Counted from the first letter of the stretch, positions 10,106-22,641 are shown. The stretch: DNA of 64,000 nucleotides from Cytospora piceicola (GCA_023375675.1 JALQBC010000019.1:124001-188000), one strand, 5' to 3'. A program made the numbers and translations. Notes: a model not told the origin generated them from the letters alone.

Positions 10106-11011
10106 CTAGTGACGGACAACGATGCCGTGGCGGCGCGTAGCACCGCACTCGCCATCGTCAGAAGAGCACTCACTGCTGTCATCACTGTAGCCGCAGCGGG
10201 AGCCACCACAGTCGAGCCTGACACGCTCGCCCTTGCGGGTGATGCCGTATCGCTCGCACGTGCAGGTGCTGCAGTCCGAGTTGGGGGTGCTGTATCCGGA
10301 CATGCTGGAGTTGGGCGACGAGCTGTAGGAGCGGGACGACAGGGACGAGCCGTTGGAGCTGACGGGCGACTCGGACATGTTGCCGAAGTCGGTGGTGATG
10401 TACTCGTCGTCGTAGTAGTCGCCCAGGTCGGCGGAGCCAAGGCGCTGTGCAAGGTCGTCGATGCTGCTGTCGGTGAAGTCCGAGTTCAGGATGTGCTTGG
10501 TTGCGTGTGGCGACATTGGCTTGGGGGCCTGGATCTGAGAGATGGAGAGCGGGCGACCCTTGGGGATGTCGACGGACAGCGAGGCGCGGCTGCTGCGGTG
10601 GGACTTCTCCCGGCTGGATGACGACGAGTGGTGGCGGGAGGAAGATGAAGATGATGATGATGAGGAGTGCTTGGAGCTGCTGGAGGACTTGTGGGAAGAG
10701 GAGGAAGAGGACTTGGACTTGGGAACATCGAGAATGTTCAGCTCACGGCCGGTTGTAGGCTCCTTGGTGGAGACCTCGCTGGGGTTGTGCGAGACGTGGT
10801 AGCCATCGATGATGTAGTAGTACCAGTATCGCTGACCGGGCTCGAGAGTGGAGTTCTGGAAGCGGAATGTGCCCTTCCATGTGCCCTTGGAGGAGCTCTT
10901 GTCCTTGGAGAGGGGAAGCTGACCGACGTAGTTGTCCCAAGAACCGAGCAGGTGGACGGTCTTGACGCCAGCGGAAACACGGAGGGAGAAAGACAGTTGT
11001 GTGGCCGACAT
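10106..11011 (-). CDS. esdC: EsdC-like protein: AMPK-beta/CBM48 glycogen-binding domain with Ser-rich linker and Cys-rich tail
   Basis: Single exon, 301 aa. Residues 1-~100 form an AMPK-beta-type glycogen-binding (CBM48) fold: QLSFSLRVSAGVKTVHLLGSW, LPLSKDKSSSKGTWKGTF, QRYWYYYIIDGYHVSHNP, then TTGRELNILDVP. The W, K and N positions usual for sugar contact are visible. Residues ~100-145 are a poly-Ser tract, followed by a conserved patch (PKGRPLSISQIQAPKPMSPHATKHI). The C-terminus has seven Cys (CSTCTCERYG, LDCGGSRCGYS, then two more). This architecture matches Aspergillus nidulans EsdC (early sexual development), often deposited as 'GTP-binding protein EsdC' although no GTPase motif is present. 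A role in glycogen/AMPK signalling during sexual development is inference from the homologue. The ATG is followed by a clean reading frame, and there is 4.5 kb of upstream space. Confidence 0.85.
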   Translation of the reverse strand: MSATQLSFSLRVSAGVKTVHLLGSWDNYVGQLPLSKDKSSSKGTWKGTFRFQNSTLEPGQRYWYYYIIDGYHVSHNPSEVSTKEPTTGRELNILDVPKSKSSSSSSHKSSSSSKHSSSSSSSSSSRHHSSSSSREKSHRSSRASLSVDIPKGRPLSISQIQAPKPMSPHATKHILNSDFTDSSIDDLAQRLGSADLGDYYDDEYITTDFGNMSESPVSSNGSSLSSRSYSSSPNSSMSGYSTPNSDCSTCTCERYGITRKGERVRLDCGGSRCGYSDDSSECSSDDGECGATRRHGIVVRH

Positions 11012-14000
11012 TATGATTTGTTTGTTGCTATTAATTGCTTTTTAAAAAATGCTGTTGGTGTAGACTTTCCAGAAGATTCGTTTCACTGAAACGATGGGGA
11101 TATTGATGCGAGCAAGAAAACCAGAAATTGTTAATTAGTCGATATCGTCGATTGAATGTTGGTGTTGACCGGCAACGAGGCGGAGCGTGTAAGTGTAAAA
11201 AGGGTGGGGATTTTTGCGAATTTTGGGTATTATTTTGCAATTAAAAAATATCAATAGAGCACAGCTCTAGAGATTGGGAAGGGAGAAAAAAACTAAAGGG
11301 GGAAAAGAGGAAAACGACGACGACGACAACAACAAAGACTAGCTTTGGAAGATTGAGAGCTTGCTGAGGAGAGGAAAAGAGGGAAGGAAAGGAAGGTTGG
11401 GAGGAGAGGGCCAAGCATTATATGGGCATGGCCAGATATCTCGACCCGCATGGTGGTGGTTACTGTTACCTAGGACAAACCACCAATCCATGCCTCTCGT
11501 CTCCGCTGCGGTGCCCAGATGCAAAAGCCATCACGATCCATGGCGTGCGATGTGCTCGCCCGCATGCATGAAGCATACCGAGCGATATGGATATGGCTTG
11601 ATGGCCATGGGATGTTGAGGCCAATGGGAGAGCAATCAACGAGGACTAGCCGGTGTGTGGTTCGCCATAGTGGGGAAGCAGAAATTCAATATCACATATT
11701 GCACCGGGCGGGCAGACAGGAAAGAGGGGGATGATGGATCCCATGGCATGGCATGGCATGGCATGAGATGACCATTCAGTCCGTTCAGTCCGTTCAGTCC
11801 ATTGTAACCACTGGTTGTAACCTGGACGAGGTTGTGCGCCTCCAAAAGCCGGATGTTAGCATGGTTCTAGATGTCAAGAGGACCTGGAGGACACAGCCAG
11901 TGTTACTTCTCTTCTCTTCTGACGTTGGGGCCCGATTGGGGGAGATCACGACACTACCGTGGACACTACCTTGGACACTACTGCATGCTGGGCGGTTAAG
12001 CAGGTGAGTGGGCGGAAGAGTGGGAATAGACGGAAGAGGCGGGCAGTGTGCGAAGAGGTGAGAAAGAAGGAGGAGGAGGAGGAAAGAGTTCGATTCGACG
12101 GTTTATTTTAGTTGGTGCTACTACAGGAACCCTTGCCGGCGTCTAAATCCCTGCTGTCATGGGCCAATTGGGGGCCAAAGCACCTAAGCCCCGCTGCTGA
12201 CATGCGCTGGGGTGAGCCTGGTAAGCCTGGTAACGCCTGGTGAACTCCCCAATCGGGCTGCAACCTTCCACTTCACCCGATCAATCAAGGAAACCTTTTT
12301 CTCAATGTCATGTCCTGTCAGCCTGTCAGGACTGTTGTGTCTGTCTACCATGTAGTCTATGTACATACACAGTAGCTTTCATCCACGCAGCATCGAACCG
12401 TCATGAGCACTGCTTCTCGGCGTCAACCTTTCTCTTCCCCGGCAGCCTATTGCCTACCACACATTATCATTCTTGCCCAATCACGGAACCACTGAGCCCG
12501 TTCCAATCCAACCAATGTGCGACGTGTGCCACCACATTGGCGAATCTGTCACGGGACCTGGGCCTGATAATTTGACCGTCCAAGTCGCAGTATTCACCGT
12601 AATGTACCCAAGTAAGCTCTATGCTTACTTAAGTATGTAGGCGACTCTGCCCTTGGAAATACCCAGACACACATGTCCATCCCGACTTCTATCACCATGA
12701 CGAAGCATGAGCTACACAGTACGGAACACATGCTCATAGATGCCAAATTCACCTTATCATTACCGAGTGGACCAACACATGTGACGCAACATCTTTTTCT
12801 TCCTTCCGCCGCCACCGACCACGAGGGACTGGACCCACGGACAAGGATAATAGTGTACAGTACATAAAGTGACGGGCATGGGTATCACAGTACATACATA
12901 CCTCCACCTCTGTGCATGCCGGGCGTGCAGCTCCATCGAGGCACCTGGGCAGACTCAGGCACTCCCAGTCACTCCCAGGCACTCTCTGGCACTCTCTGGC
13001 AGTGAGTGGTCTGGGCAACTTTGGGAGGCAGGGGGAGGAGGTCGCGATCCCCTCTGCTGGGCTTCCAATTGGGGCGAGAGCAAGGCGCATGCGGACGCTT
13101 TCCGGTGTCCAAGAATTGCTATTCGCTCGAACGGCAAACCAGCTCATGCTCTTTTTTCCTCCTGTCTTGTTCCACGGCCTGGCCTGCGAACGACGGTCTG
13201 GAATGCGAGGTGGACGATACTACCTGTCTGAGCTTATGCATTCCCCTTGCAGCTCAGCATGACGGAGGGGAGGGGTACGATTTTGAACTTCCGCCCGAAG
13301 ACTATCCACTATCTTGCGATCACTGCGTCTAGGAAATGGAGCCTCACTCGCTGCCCAATCATCAGGTGCCTGAATGCCTGCCGGCCGGTCGGTCGGTCGG
13401 ACAAAAATAGCAACCACGGAAGAAGTCTCACACCGAGGAGCACAGCGAGAGCCTCGCACTGGTCATTAAGTAGCTGAGTAGTCGGCCGCATGCATGCTCG
13501 GCGCCTCTCCTCCCCGCTCCTCGTAACACATGACAGCACACTTCCACGTCTACTTTCTCTCCAGGCTTCGCAGGGAAACACGATACGGGGCGTGGGCCCA
13601 GACTCGTCGGCATAGTCTTTATATTCGCTGCCAACCTATGTAAGAGAAGCCGACCGAGGATGTGGCGCCTTCAACGTCGCGAAGTCGAGCGTTGGTAATG
13701 GTTGGCTGAGGCATGGAAGTCATGGCTGCCCTCGATATTGATCTTCACGCCTAGGCCACACTCTCAAGATCGTCCTCTGTTGCCAACCGAAGCCATCGCT
13801 TATCTCGGGGCAGGGCGTGAGCCCAGTCAATTCTCCGAGAGTGAACCTCCGATCAAAGATGGTGCGCAAGACAATATCTCCCGACCTTCCGAGATAATCG
13901 CCCTCCCTTTCTCTCTGTCTAAGTTTGTGTTCCGTTTCTGAGGGTCTTCCCACGCGCGGCTCGCCAGGTCCTACTTCACTCACAGCTTTCCAAACATCGA

Positions 14001-15488
14001 GACATCTGAGTTTGTGCCCCCCGGTGCTCTCTTAGCAGAGACAGTAATTCTTCGAGCCGTCATTTGTCTCATCGTCTCTTTACGCAACCGCTCTTCGTGT
14101 GCCACGTCCGCTGTCCAAACTCCACGTCAGCAACCATTCGAATGCTGGTCAAGAGGGAGACCGTCCCTCAACTTACAAGTTTATGATGGCTCACCTGCTC
14201 ATGCAGAGGCCCTATTAGTTTCGGTGGGTATGTGAAAAACATCATATGATTACACGCAAGGTATTCTCTATCCGAGCATCGTGATGATAGCTATGGATTG
14301 TTACTCGTGTGTGTAGCTGGGCTCGTGCTTCGATAACTCGTCAATGATGACCCGAGAGACCCCCCAACGACTGCATCTGCCTTGCATCTTCCCATCACGA
14401 TCAGCTCGATGTGTTACACAAAGGCATTTGCAGGGGGGCCACGCGTACTGTTGCCATTTACTTGCCTGATTGGCCTGTACCCCAAGACATTTGTATCTGA
14501 TCCCATCATTGCTTTTTCATATACCTCTACCAAAATCCCAAGAACCACTGGATCTAGTACGACGATGAGTACGTGTCTAGATATTCTCCAGAAACAAGAA
14601 GGTTGAGTGTCCTGACTATCATCAGTGATCTCTTCTTTCCTAGCAGTGACCAAAGTATGGCGTCAGGGGTGCTGAGTCTCACAAGTGACGGAGACTGTGC
14701 AACAGATCCGTACAGTACTGCAGTCTAAGACTGCAATCAGCCCGGCATTGACAGGATAGGTCGTATGCAGGCTTCGGAGAGACGGCTCTTTATCTTGTCT
14801 CGAGGAGCTTACCTCGACGGGGTCCAAGTTCCTTTGAGACACTGAAGAGGCTGAGTCCTGGGCCGCCTGGGTGTTTGGATCATGGAAGATCCACGCAGTT
14901 TTGATTGGCCATCGCTAGGCCTCTTAGATTCGGCAATCCTCCAGAGTTCTATTCCTTCTTTGAACACGGGCGACTTATGCGGGCCGCCCCGACTGGCCTG
15001 CCGTTGTAACGGCACCTCGAGATTCATCCGCTGAAAACGGGGTCCGAGGTTCAGTAGATCCTCACGCCTGCTAGATCTGGTGAGACTCGTATGCGCGATC
15101 GAAGCCTAAGGAGACCATATCGAGAATGGTGCTGGTAGCACTGAGATGCTGTCCCGCCAACTACACATGGCAAGTTGAGAAGCGAACGGCGAATAAGCCA
15201 GGTTGTCTTGACAATTAAACTGCCGTAGCCCGTTCCGCGGCCCTGGTTTCAGTTCCTGCGGCATAGATTGCCCTGACCCTGGCCTGCTACATGATGCCTC
15301 TGGGTCCGAGGGCCTCGTTTCCAACTCGGTCTATAAGACTTAGCTATGATCCTCGCCACGAAGACTTTCGTCGAGAGGTCTCCAATTTCACCGTTGTCGA
15401 AAGCATGATCAAGCAATCTAGGACACCAATGAGTTTCCCGACAAGCCAGTGTAGAAACCCATCTACAAGACCCCCCTGCATTACCAAC
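11012..15488. other. 4.5-kb divergent intergenic region
   Basis: It lies between the EsdC-like start (minus) and the HD-domain start (plus). It holds purine-rich leader sequence (11270-11410), a (GGCAT)n run, a (TTCAGTCCG)n run and a tandem CACTC(C/T)-rich patch near 12960-13000. Many open frames of 60-130 codons exist on both strands, but none shows a domain, splice continuity or consistent composition. The part from ~13.7 to 15.4 kb is less GC-rich than the genes. Confidence 0.6.
11743..11801. repeat. Adjacent (GGCAT)n and (TTCAGTCCG)n short tandem repeats
   Basis: About four GGCAT units (11743-11765), then three copies of a 9-bp TTCAGTCCG unit (11774-11801). Confidence 0.85.
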
Positions 15489-16157
15489 ATGGCCGTCACC
15501 GTGCATCTCGACTCCGACCCCCTGCTACGCTCAGTCGTGCACTTTGTCCGGCAGTACATGTCCCAAAACGACGCCTCCCACAACTTCGAGCACATACAGC
15601 GCGTGGTCGGCCTCTCGCAGCACATATACACACACTCGGCGGACCTCCCCCGGCAGCACCTCGACTTCAGGGTGGTGACCCTCTCCGCGCTGCTGCACGA
15701 CGTCGGCGACAGGAAGTACCTCAAGCCGGGCGAGGACCCGCTGACGGTGGTGCACGCGCTCCTGCGGCGGCTCGGGGCGCCCGAGGACCTGTCGGCGCGG
15801 GTGCAGGCCATCTGCCTGGGGGTGTCGTACAGCGCCGAGGTGCGGGACCCCGAGGGCACGCGGCGGCTCGTCGGGGCGCACCCGGAGCTCGCGGTGGTGC
15901 AGGACGCGGACCGGCTCGACTCGATCGGGGCCATCGGGCTGGGGCGGTGCTTCACGTTCGGCGGGGCGCGGACCGAGAGCGCCAGCCTGGAGGAGGCCAT
16001 GGAGCAGGTCGAGACGAGGCTGCTGCGGGTCGGCGAGATGATGAAGACGGACGTGGGGAGGAGGCTGGCCAAGGAGAGGAGCCGCCGGCTGAGGACGTTT
16101 AGGGACTGGTGGAGGGAGGAGGAGGGGATGGTGGGGATGGTGGGTGGTTGTTACTGA
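15489..16157 (+). CDS. HD-domain metal-dependent phosphohydrolase
   Basis: Single exon, 222 aa from the ATG at 15489 (context CCAACATGG). An upstream in-frame ATG at 15291 would add 66 aa, but that extension has no conservation-like pattern and lower GC, so the internal start is preferred. The HD fold is complete: H35 in SHNFEHIQRV, the HD pair H70-D71 in LLHDVGDRKY, and D141 in VVQDADRLDSIGAIG. GRCFTFGG follows, and a basic helix (AKERSRRLRTFRDWWREEE) forms the C-terminus. This is the small YedJ/PMB-like HD superfamily common in fungi and bacteria, expected to hydrolyse a phosphate ester or nucleotide with a divalent metal. The true substrate is unknown. The coding part is distinctly GC-richer than its surroundings. 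Confidence 0.88.
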   Translation: MAVTVHLDSDPLLRSVVHFVRQYMSQNDASHNFEHIQRVVGLSQHIYTHSADLPRQHLDFRVVTLSALLHDVGDRKYLKPGEDPLTVVHALLRRLGAPEDLSARVQAICLGVSYSAEVRDPEGTRRLVGAHPELAVVQDADRLDSIGAIGLGRCFTFGGARTESASLEEAMEQVETRLLRVGEMMKTDVGRRLAKERSRRLRTFRDWWREEEGMVGMVGGCY

Positions 16158-17949
16158 GGGCTGGGGGCGCGTGCTGCTGGGTTTCGGGGTGGAATGGCGT
16201 CGCTGCTGGGAATACCTGATGGGTGGTCGTGATGAGGGGGTCGGATTTGGGCGTCGCAAAGGCATTTTTTGTTTCTCTCGGGAGGAGTTTGGGGGATCAA
16301 AGGACTTCTTTCCCCTTGTATTGCGGGTTTCTACGTAAAGGGTTTCTACTTGTGGAGGCGAGAGCGGTTGCAAAATCGCAGTCACGGGTGGTGTGGTGTG
16401 GGATGGAGATACATTAGACAGCCATCATGGTCATCACAATATCTGAAACCAAGTCATTGTTTCGACGGCATAAATTGCTCAAGAACTTTATCATGATTGC
16501 TCTCTTAGTCTTTCTGAACAACGTCAGGTTCTGCCACCCCCCCCCCAGGCTCACCGGGAACAGACATCATCTACGCTCTCAAGAGTACAGTGCATACCTC
16601 CGGTCCCTGCTCTGAAAGTTCCCAATGATTAGCCTCATTGTGACATGGAAGTGCAACAAAACTGACACAAATATGCCTTTGTCCCCGACTACCCCAGTGG
16701 CGTGGCCCTGCCCTGGGCTGCCCCCTCAGACTTACATTCCAAACCCGGCAGCAACCGCCCGTCGCCAGCTATCCATCAAGTTCAGCTGTCACATCCTGAT
16801 CCTATCATACCTATCCCCCTACCCACAAAATCACACGGGAACTCCTATCGAGCCTCCAGTGAGACAAGGCCTGTGTTGCCGTTTCCGTCAACGCCATGTC
16901 GTGTCACCACCCAAGACTGGCGAGCTGCGTCGTGCAAGACTCCAAGTGAGTGTGTTACCTCAGCTGGGAGGGGGAGGGGGCGGATGGTGGCATTGATACT
17001 CATATATATGGACTAGGACACCAGTAGCCATGTATGACGGGGAGGGGCTGGATGAGACAAGAGCTTGAGAGCGGAGCTAGATTTCGGGAATTTTCCAGTT
17101 CAGCTCGGTTTTTCCATGGGCCGAATCAAAACATGGGGATTAAGGTTTCCGAGAGAAGGGAGTGAGTGTGTACAGACTGATACCCTACGCCTGGTCGAGC
17201 TTGTCTCGCTCTTGGTGCCCCTGCGGCAGTGTCAAACTCACCTCGCGAGGGCCATGTGCCTTGTGTGAGACAGACATGGCTTGATGATAAGTATCACTAA
17301 AGACTGAGTCTGTCTTGATTTTCTGGTGTTGGTCGATCCTGCGCCCCCTCGCTTACTTGTCTGTCACGAGATTGGTGGCGCTTCAGCTTATGCGTGTCGG
17401 TATATTGTTCAAAGACCGCACGGGAGCATTACCGTTCAAGACTGGCCAGTGGTGCTCTATCTCGTAAACCCTTGTTACAACGGACCAAGAATTGCCCTTC
17501 TAAGCGTCTTTGTATGTGATCCGAGAGCTTCTCTATCATATGTGTCTTCTGGCAGGGTATCTGCTCAGATCCTTATTTCTTTCCGGGGGGGATGGGGGAT
17601 GGGGGATGGAATTGATAGGACGAAATGAATGACAGAAACCTTCGAATATGAGTGGATTACAACCCGGTATCGATATAAATCAGTTGACTATAACATTTAT
17701 TTCAAACATACACTGCCCCAGTAATATGGGCTCTGAGTAGAATATTTATGGCCTTTTGTTCCATACATATTGAAGCCCTCACAATTTAGGTAATGGCATT
17801 TCGTATACATGGGTAGCATATAGCGACATATCAGCCATCCATGATAGAGTAACAACAGACCAACTAATCCCAAGTTAAGTCCCATCGATGAATAATAACC
17901 GGTTATCCCCATCATCACCAAAACCTACAAACGACCCCCCTCAGAACCA
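16158..17949. other. Convergent intergenic region
   Basis: It lies between the HD-domain gene (plus) and the GPI-protein gene (minus). A C9-10 run occurs near 16541, and short pyrimidine-rich patches are present. No gene could be supported. Confidence 0.6.
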
Positions 17950-18854
17950 TCAAATCAAAGCACCAACGACCAAACCCACAACACCCAGTCCAGCACCAAC
18001 GCGGTTCGACACGGCTCCAGCAACAGCGAAACCACTCGAGGTGGCCACAGCAGACGAAGATCTGGACGCCACCGAGCTCGGAGCACCCGTAACAGCCCCC
18101 ACCGCCGAGGTGGTGCTACCCCCAGCGGCAGTGCGCGAGGTGCCCGCACCGCCAGACGCAGGAGACAGAGGATTCGGGATGCCGGTAGCCGTCGTAGCAG
18201 CAGACCCGGCCGGAACGCCTGGGGCAGAGGACGCCGACCCGGTCACGGCCCCTGCGGAGCTGGTAGCGCTCTCGGGGCACTCGGTCGTCGTCTTTGTCGT
18301 CGTCCCGACAGCGACGGTCACGGTGCCGCCTGCCGAGGAGGCGGCGGACGCGGCGGACGAGGCCGTCGCCGTGTACGTGGGCGTGCACTCGTCCGCGGGG
18401 AGGGTGAAGGTGCCGTCGTGGCTGCCCGAGCCGCCATAGACGACGCAGTTCTTGGAGCAGGCCGCGTCGCCCGTCGTGTTGGAGGTCTGCCAGCAGGGGG
18501 AGTACTGCACGCCCTGGGGAGGCTCACCATCCAGGTTCTGTCGTGTTCGTCAGCTCTCTGTTGTTTTGTTCGGGGTTATCACCACATGCATTTGAGCTTG
18601 TAGTAAAAGGGCTTGAATGGTATAATATGGCGAGGGGGGAGGAGAGGGACAAAACGCACGTCATCACAATTACCGGGACTCCCGATGGCGTCCTGATCAC
18701 ACCGCACGATGATGGTGGACTGGAGTGAGTCTGACACGCAATATGCTTGGTTCGGCTCTGCACAGGTAAACTGGTTTGTTGTTTCGTTGTAATATAGCTG
18801 AGCTGTGGCCAGCCCAGCCGAGGCTGCTGCGAGTAAAAGTGTGATGGACTTCAT
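17950..18854 (-). CDS. Small secreted GPI-anchored Ser/Thr-rich cell-surface protein
   Basis: Two exons, 18854-18660 and 18537-17950, give 260 aa. The 122-nt intron has a GTGCGT donor, a GCTGAC branch and a CACGACAG acceptor. Splicing joins GNCDD to NLDGEPPQGV in frame. Residues 1-18 (MKSITLLLAAASAGLATA) are a signal peptide. The N-terminal half has eight Cys in a compact domain (FTCAEP, YCVSDS, VRCDQD, GNCDD, SPCWQTS, AACSKNC). From ~125 a Ser/Thr/Ala-rich stalk follows, and the last ~20 residues (VGAGLGVVGLVVGALI) are hydrophobic after small residues, as in GPI attachment signals. It is expected at the cell wall or plasma membrane. The family is not recognised beyond 'fungal secreted Cys-domain plus GPI'. 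It could be a wall protein or an effector-like surface protein. Confidence 0.82.
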
Positions 18855-21209
18855 CGTGGTGTTGGAAACTAATCGTATAATTATGGTAATTGAATAATTA
18901 CTGAAGCTTCTTGGGTCTGATGAATGGGCAGAAGTTGGGATCAGAAAGAGTGATGCTCTTCGCGGGCTTATAAGACAGAAGTGGGCAAATATTCCAGCAC
19001 CCTAATCTCCAACTTGAAATAAAGAGAAGAAAGACAATGTGTCAGACACAGGGGTCGATCTCGGGCTAAAGAGCCTATCCCCAGATGAGGGTGCGAGGAT
19101 GGCTGATTCGTGCAATATAAAAGAGCAGAGGGCATTACTCTATTTGCTACTTGGATTACTCACCGACCTATCTACCCTAGGGTAACCAGGCCACGGAAGA
19201 ACCCAAATACCAGCAACAAGGGTCACTGCTCTAAGTTTCCAATACAGATATTACAATTGTAACATTTGTACAATCGATTTGCCGGTGCATCAGCCCAAGA
19301 CATTGTACTTCGCGATGGCTCGACAAGCCGCATGAAGTACAACATGTGGCGGTCCGTGAGCTTCGGAGGTCCAGTGTCAATATAGGCCTGATTATACTTG
19401 CAGTATATTTAATTGTTACACTCAGTCCCCGAGGGTCCACTTGTGAAGACTTGGCGTCACCCCTTATAACGGACTGTCTGACTATCTGCCGAGCAGTAGG
19501 AAACTTATAGCTCAGGTTGTGGTATGATCGGCCTTCCTCCGGAGCCGTTATAATTGATCATGCCCCAATATACTCGGAGCATACCGAGTGTTCAATTGAT
19601 TGACATATCCTCATCCGCCTGGGAACACAAAAGTCCTCCAATTCTCCTTACCTGTCATCATTGCACGGTCTCGTTCTTTCAATCAGTCTTCCTACGAAGT
19701 CTGCCAGCAGGTGGCCACTTCAATGCCTGTCTCTCACCGACGGACCTGAGAGTGGCAAGTGCTACCTGATATCAAACCCATCAACGGTTATTCCAGACAA
19801 CCAGGTTTAGGGATAGAGAATTTGGGATATATAGTAGTATTATGTACAAGAGCTACGCCTGTCTGATGACGTCTCGCCAGAAGCTCCTATTTCCACGTCT
19901 CTATTTCTATATCTTGAAATCAAAGGGTTACAAGTCCGCCTACACCTGTCCATGCAATAACTCTGCGCCTCGAGTCCTTCAGTGAGACTAAAACCTGGTG
20001 CTTACTCTCCTGAGTCGCTTTCCAAAGGTGATTCCTCGAGCAATCAGTCTCTTGGAAGCGCTGCGCATCGTAGAAATTATTGACACGCTGCTGCAATTAA
20101 CCATACACGCATGTATAAGTTGTAGCTGCTGGGTGGCTGTGTCAACGTCGATCTCTCAGTGGCGGCGGCGGCGGCGGCTGACGTAGTCGAGATTAACCGT
20201 CCAAACCAACATATCGTCGACAAACCCATACAAAATGCCCTGACCTAAAGCCAAACTTATGGCCCACCAGTAACTCATTATGAAGCATACCGTCCATCAA
20301 GCCACCGCGTTATGCTTGTGTGAGTGCGCCTAAGGCGGCCTTGTCTCTCCCTCTTGTTGGGTCGGCCTCGGGTGGACTTGAAACGGTCACGCAGTTAGTA
20401 AAACTTGACAGCACTTGAGCGATTTTCCGTCGGCCCTCCCCTCTGGTTTAAAACTCTCCGTCTCCATGCGGAACCTGCAGGGCCCATCGATTGCAGGGTT
20501 TTGGCTGTGCTCCTTGCAATGGCATTCTTTGACGGTTTGACTTACTCCTCCCTTCTCGCCGTTACCTGTAGTGGCACTAGCGGACCAATCTAGGGTTTGT
20601 AGCAGCCAATTGTTACTGATATCATCACTCACCCAAATCACATGGCGGGCATGGAGCAACACCCCCACCTCTCGAAATGCCTCGCATTCAGCCGGCAGTG
20701 GCCGCAGCGCGCCCGGCTGCTTTTACAGACCCCAATACCGGGTGATTATGCCTTGGCTAGCAAGACACAATATCTGGCTATAGCATATCACGTCAGGCTA
20801 TTGGTGCCCTCCTGCTATAATATGTCTGTAGCTGAGCCTGTCGTGCAACAGTCGAAAGTATCTATCGTAGTTCTTAACGAATCAAACTCTAGCTATAAGT
20901 CCTAAACGAAATAAGCCACAGCTAATCGGCTGTCACTCTGCATCAATAGCATCGTTCTCATGCATTACTGCCCGACCCGTGGACGCTAGTCTGAGGCCAG
21001 AACGGCGAAATACAAAGCGCATATTGCTTGCACAGCCCGGATTGCGGCTACGGGTTGTCTCTGAGCAGCTCATATTGGATTCGCATCCCCCCTTTGCACA
21101 ACAAGTTCAATACGCCTACGGCCTACTAGTCTTACACTTCTGTTCTAGCCTTAGCTGGGATTGTCCTTGCTACCGCCCACTGTCCAGACTTCTACTGCCG
21201 ACACTACAT
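18855..21209. other. 2.35-kb divergent intergenic region
   Basis: AT content is moderately raised here compared with the genes. A (GGC)n run occurs near 20160-20177 and TATA-like stretches are present. No coding region with domain-like features was seen. It separates the GPI-protein start (minus) from the split membrane-protein gene (plus). Confidence 0.6.
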
Positions 21210-22641
21210 ATGGCTGACGACGTCGTAGGATGGGTCGCAGGTCCCACCGAGCGAGGCACCCTTGCGATCATCTGGAGCTGCCTGGGAACCATCTTTGCCT
21301 GCACATGGACCGTGCTGCACCTTAATATCCCTGGGTACAACGATACGAAGTGCGAGAAATTCTTGCGTAAAGTCAAGTGGATGGTTATCAACATACTGTT
21401 CCCCGAGTTCATCTTCTTCAAGGCTGTCTGTGATCTCCGGTTGGCCCTCCAAGACCTTGGCGAGCTTGATGAGAGTATTGGCGAGTCACTTAAATGGACG
21501 GAATCCAATAGATTCAGCGATAGTGGTGGAACACATGAGTGGATCTGGGAGGTTGAATATCCTCCACACGCTCCTCTACTTTACAAAATTTTGAGACTCA
21601 AGCTGCCACGCACATTAGAGGCCAATAAGGACAAAGGTAATGTTCCCCAACCGAGTTCTTTTTCTTTCTTCTTCTTCCATTTATTCTTGCCTTTTTTATT
21701 CTCCAAATGCACATCGAAGAGACTTGAGCAAATTAATTCCAAGCATGCAAGGTCCCCGTGCCTGTTTCGAGAGACTCCAGCAGCAACATTTTTGGACTAA
21801 CATTTATCCAGGCTCATTCAACGACGTGGAATCCCGGGTGCAGGCTCCAGAAGACAAGGAGAACACTCCACAGCCCGGAAACACTCAACGGGATAGTCAG
21901 CCCAATGATTTGACGATAACACGGCAGACAACACAAAAATGGACCGTTGTGCATTGCTATTATGCCCAGATGGGTGGTCTTGTTGTATACCTGGATCGGT
22001 GTAGCTCCCCCACCGGCAAGGAAGCTACTGAGTATATCCTCACATCGGCTCGATTTGTTCATGTTAAGCAAAATCCCAAAAGATGGGAGGATAAACTGGC
22101 TATTGAGCCTCCCCTTACGTGCCTCGTTCTGGACAAGAACGATATTCAAGACAAGAGCAAAGCAGACTGGCTCGTGAAGGGCCTTGCTGTCCTACAAATT
22201 TTATGGATCATCCTGAACTCGGCCGCCCGCAAGATCACAGGCCTAGCTATCACCCAGATCGAGATTGCTACCGTTGCTTTCGCCGTTATGGCAGTACTCA
22301 TCTATCTGACCAACTGGTGGAAGCCAAAGGACGTCTCGCGACCGACCATGTTGCCGAGATTCGGAGCAGATCTCGTCCGGGCGCCCATCTACAAAATGCA
22401 GTCCTTCATGCTCTGGCTCTGGTCGCCGGTCCAGGCCACAAGGAAGAAGTCGGACCACTGGCCTAGGAGGATACGGGTTCCCAATGACTTTATCTGGTTG
22501 CAAGAAGATGCGCCGTGGGTATTTTCCCTAATGGCCGGATCGTCTCTATTATTTGGCGGCATGCATTGCCTCGCGTGGAACTTCGAGTTTCCCACACCGA
22601 TCGAGCTCACCTGCTGGAGGGCTGTACGACCTTCCCTTTAA
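21210..22641 (+). pseudogene. 5' part of multi-pass fungal membrane protein gene, interrupted by the repeat nest
   Basis: The first in-frame ATG (21210) opens MADDVVGWVAGPTERGTL. Exon 21210-21636 joins 21812 onward across a 175-nt intron (GTAATG donor, GGACTAAC branch). Hydrophobic segments include IIWSCLGTIFACTWTVLHLN and VKWMVINILFPEFIFF. The middle carries IQDKSKADWLVKGLAVLQ, then ITQIEIATVAFAVMAVLIYL and NWWKPKDV. This order is the hallmark of a large, uncharacterised family of fungal multi-TM proteins (DKSKADWL...KGLA motif). The frame is normal to CWRA at 22623, then reads only VRPSL and a stop (22639-22641) supplied by the inserted element. The host protein would continue at 48602, giving 680 aa in total. 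In its current state only the first 413 codons plus 5 foreign ones are contiguous. Confidence 0.85.
22611..22624. repeat. Left target-site duplication of the 26-kb insertion
   Basis: CTGCTGGAGGGCTG occurs here and again at 48589-48602. It encodes part of CWRA in the host gene. The leading CT of the right copy could belong to the adjacent CT tract, so the duplication is 12-14 bp. Confidence 0.85.

Noticed and set aside
15291..15488. N-terminal 66-aa extension of the HD-domain protein
   Set aside because: The upstream ATG gives a Pro/Arg-rich segment of lower GC with no match to the HD family. The ATG at 15489 has a better context and starts right before the domain.
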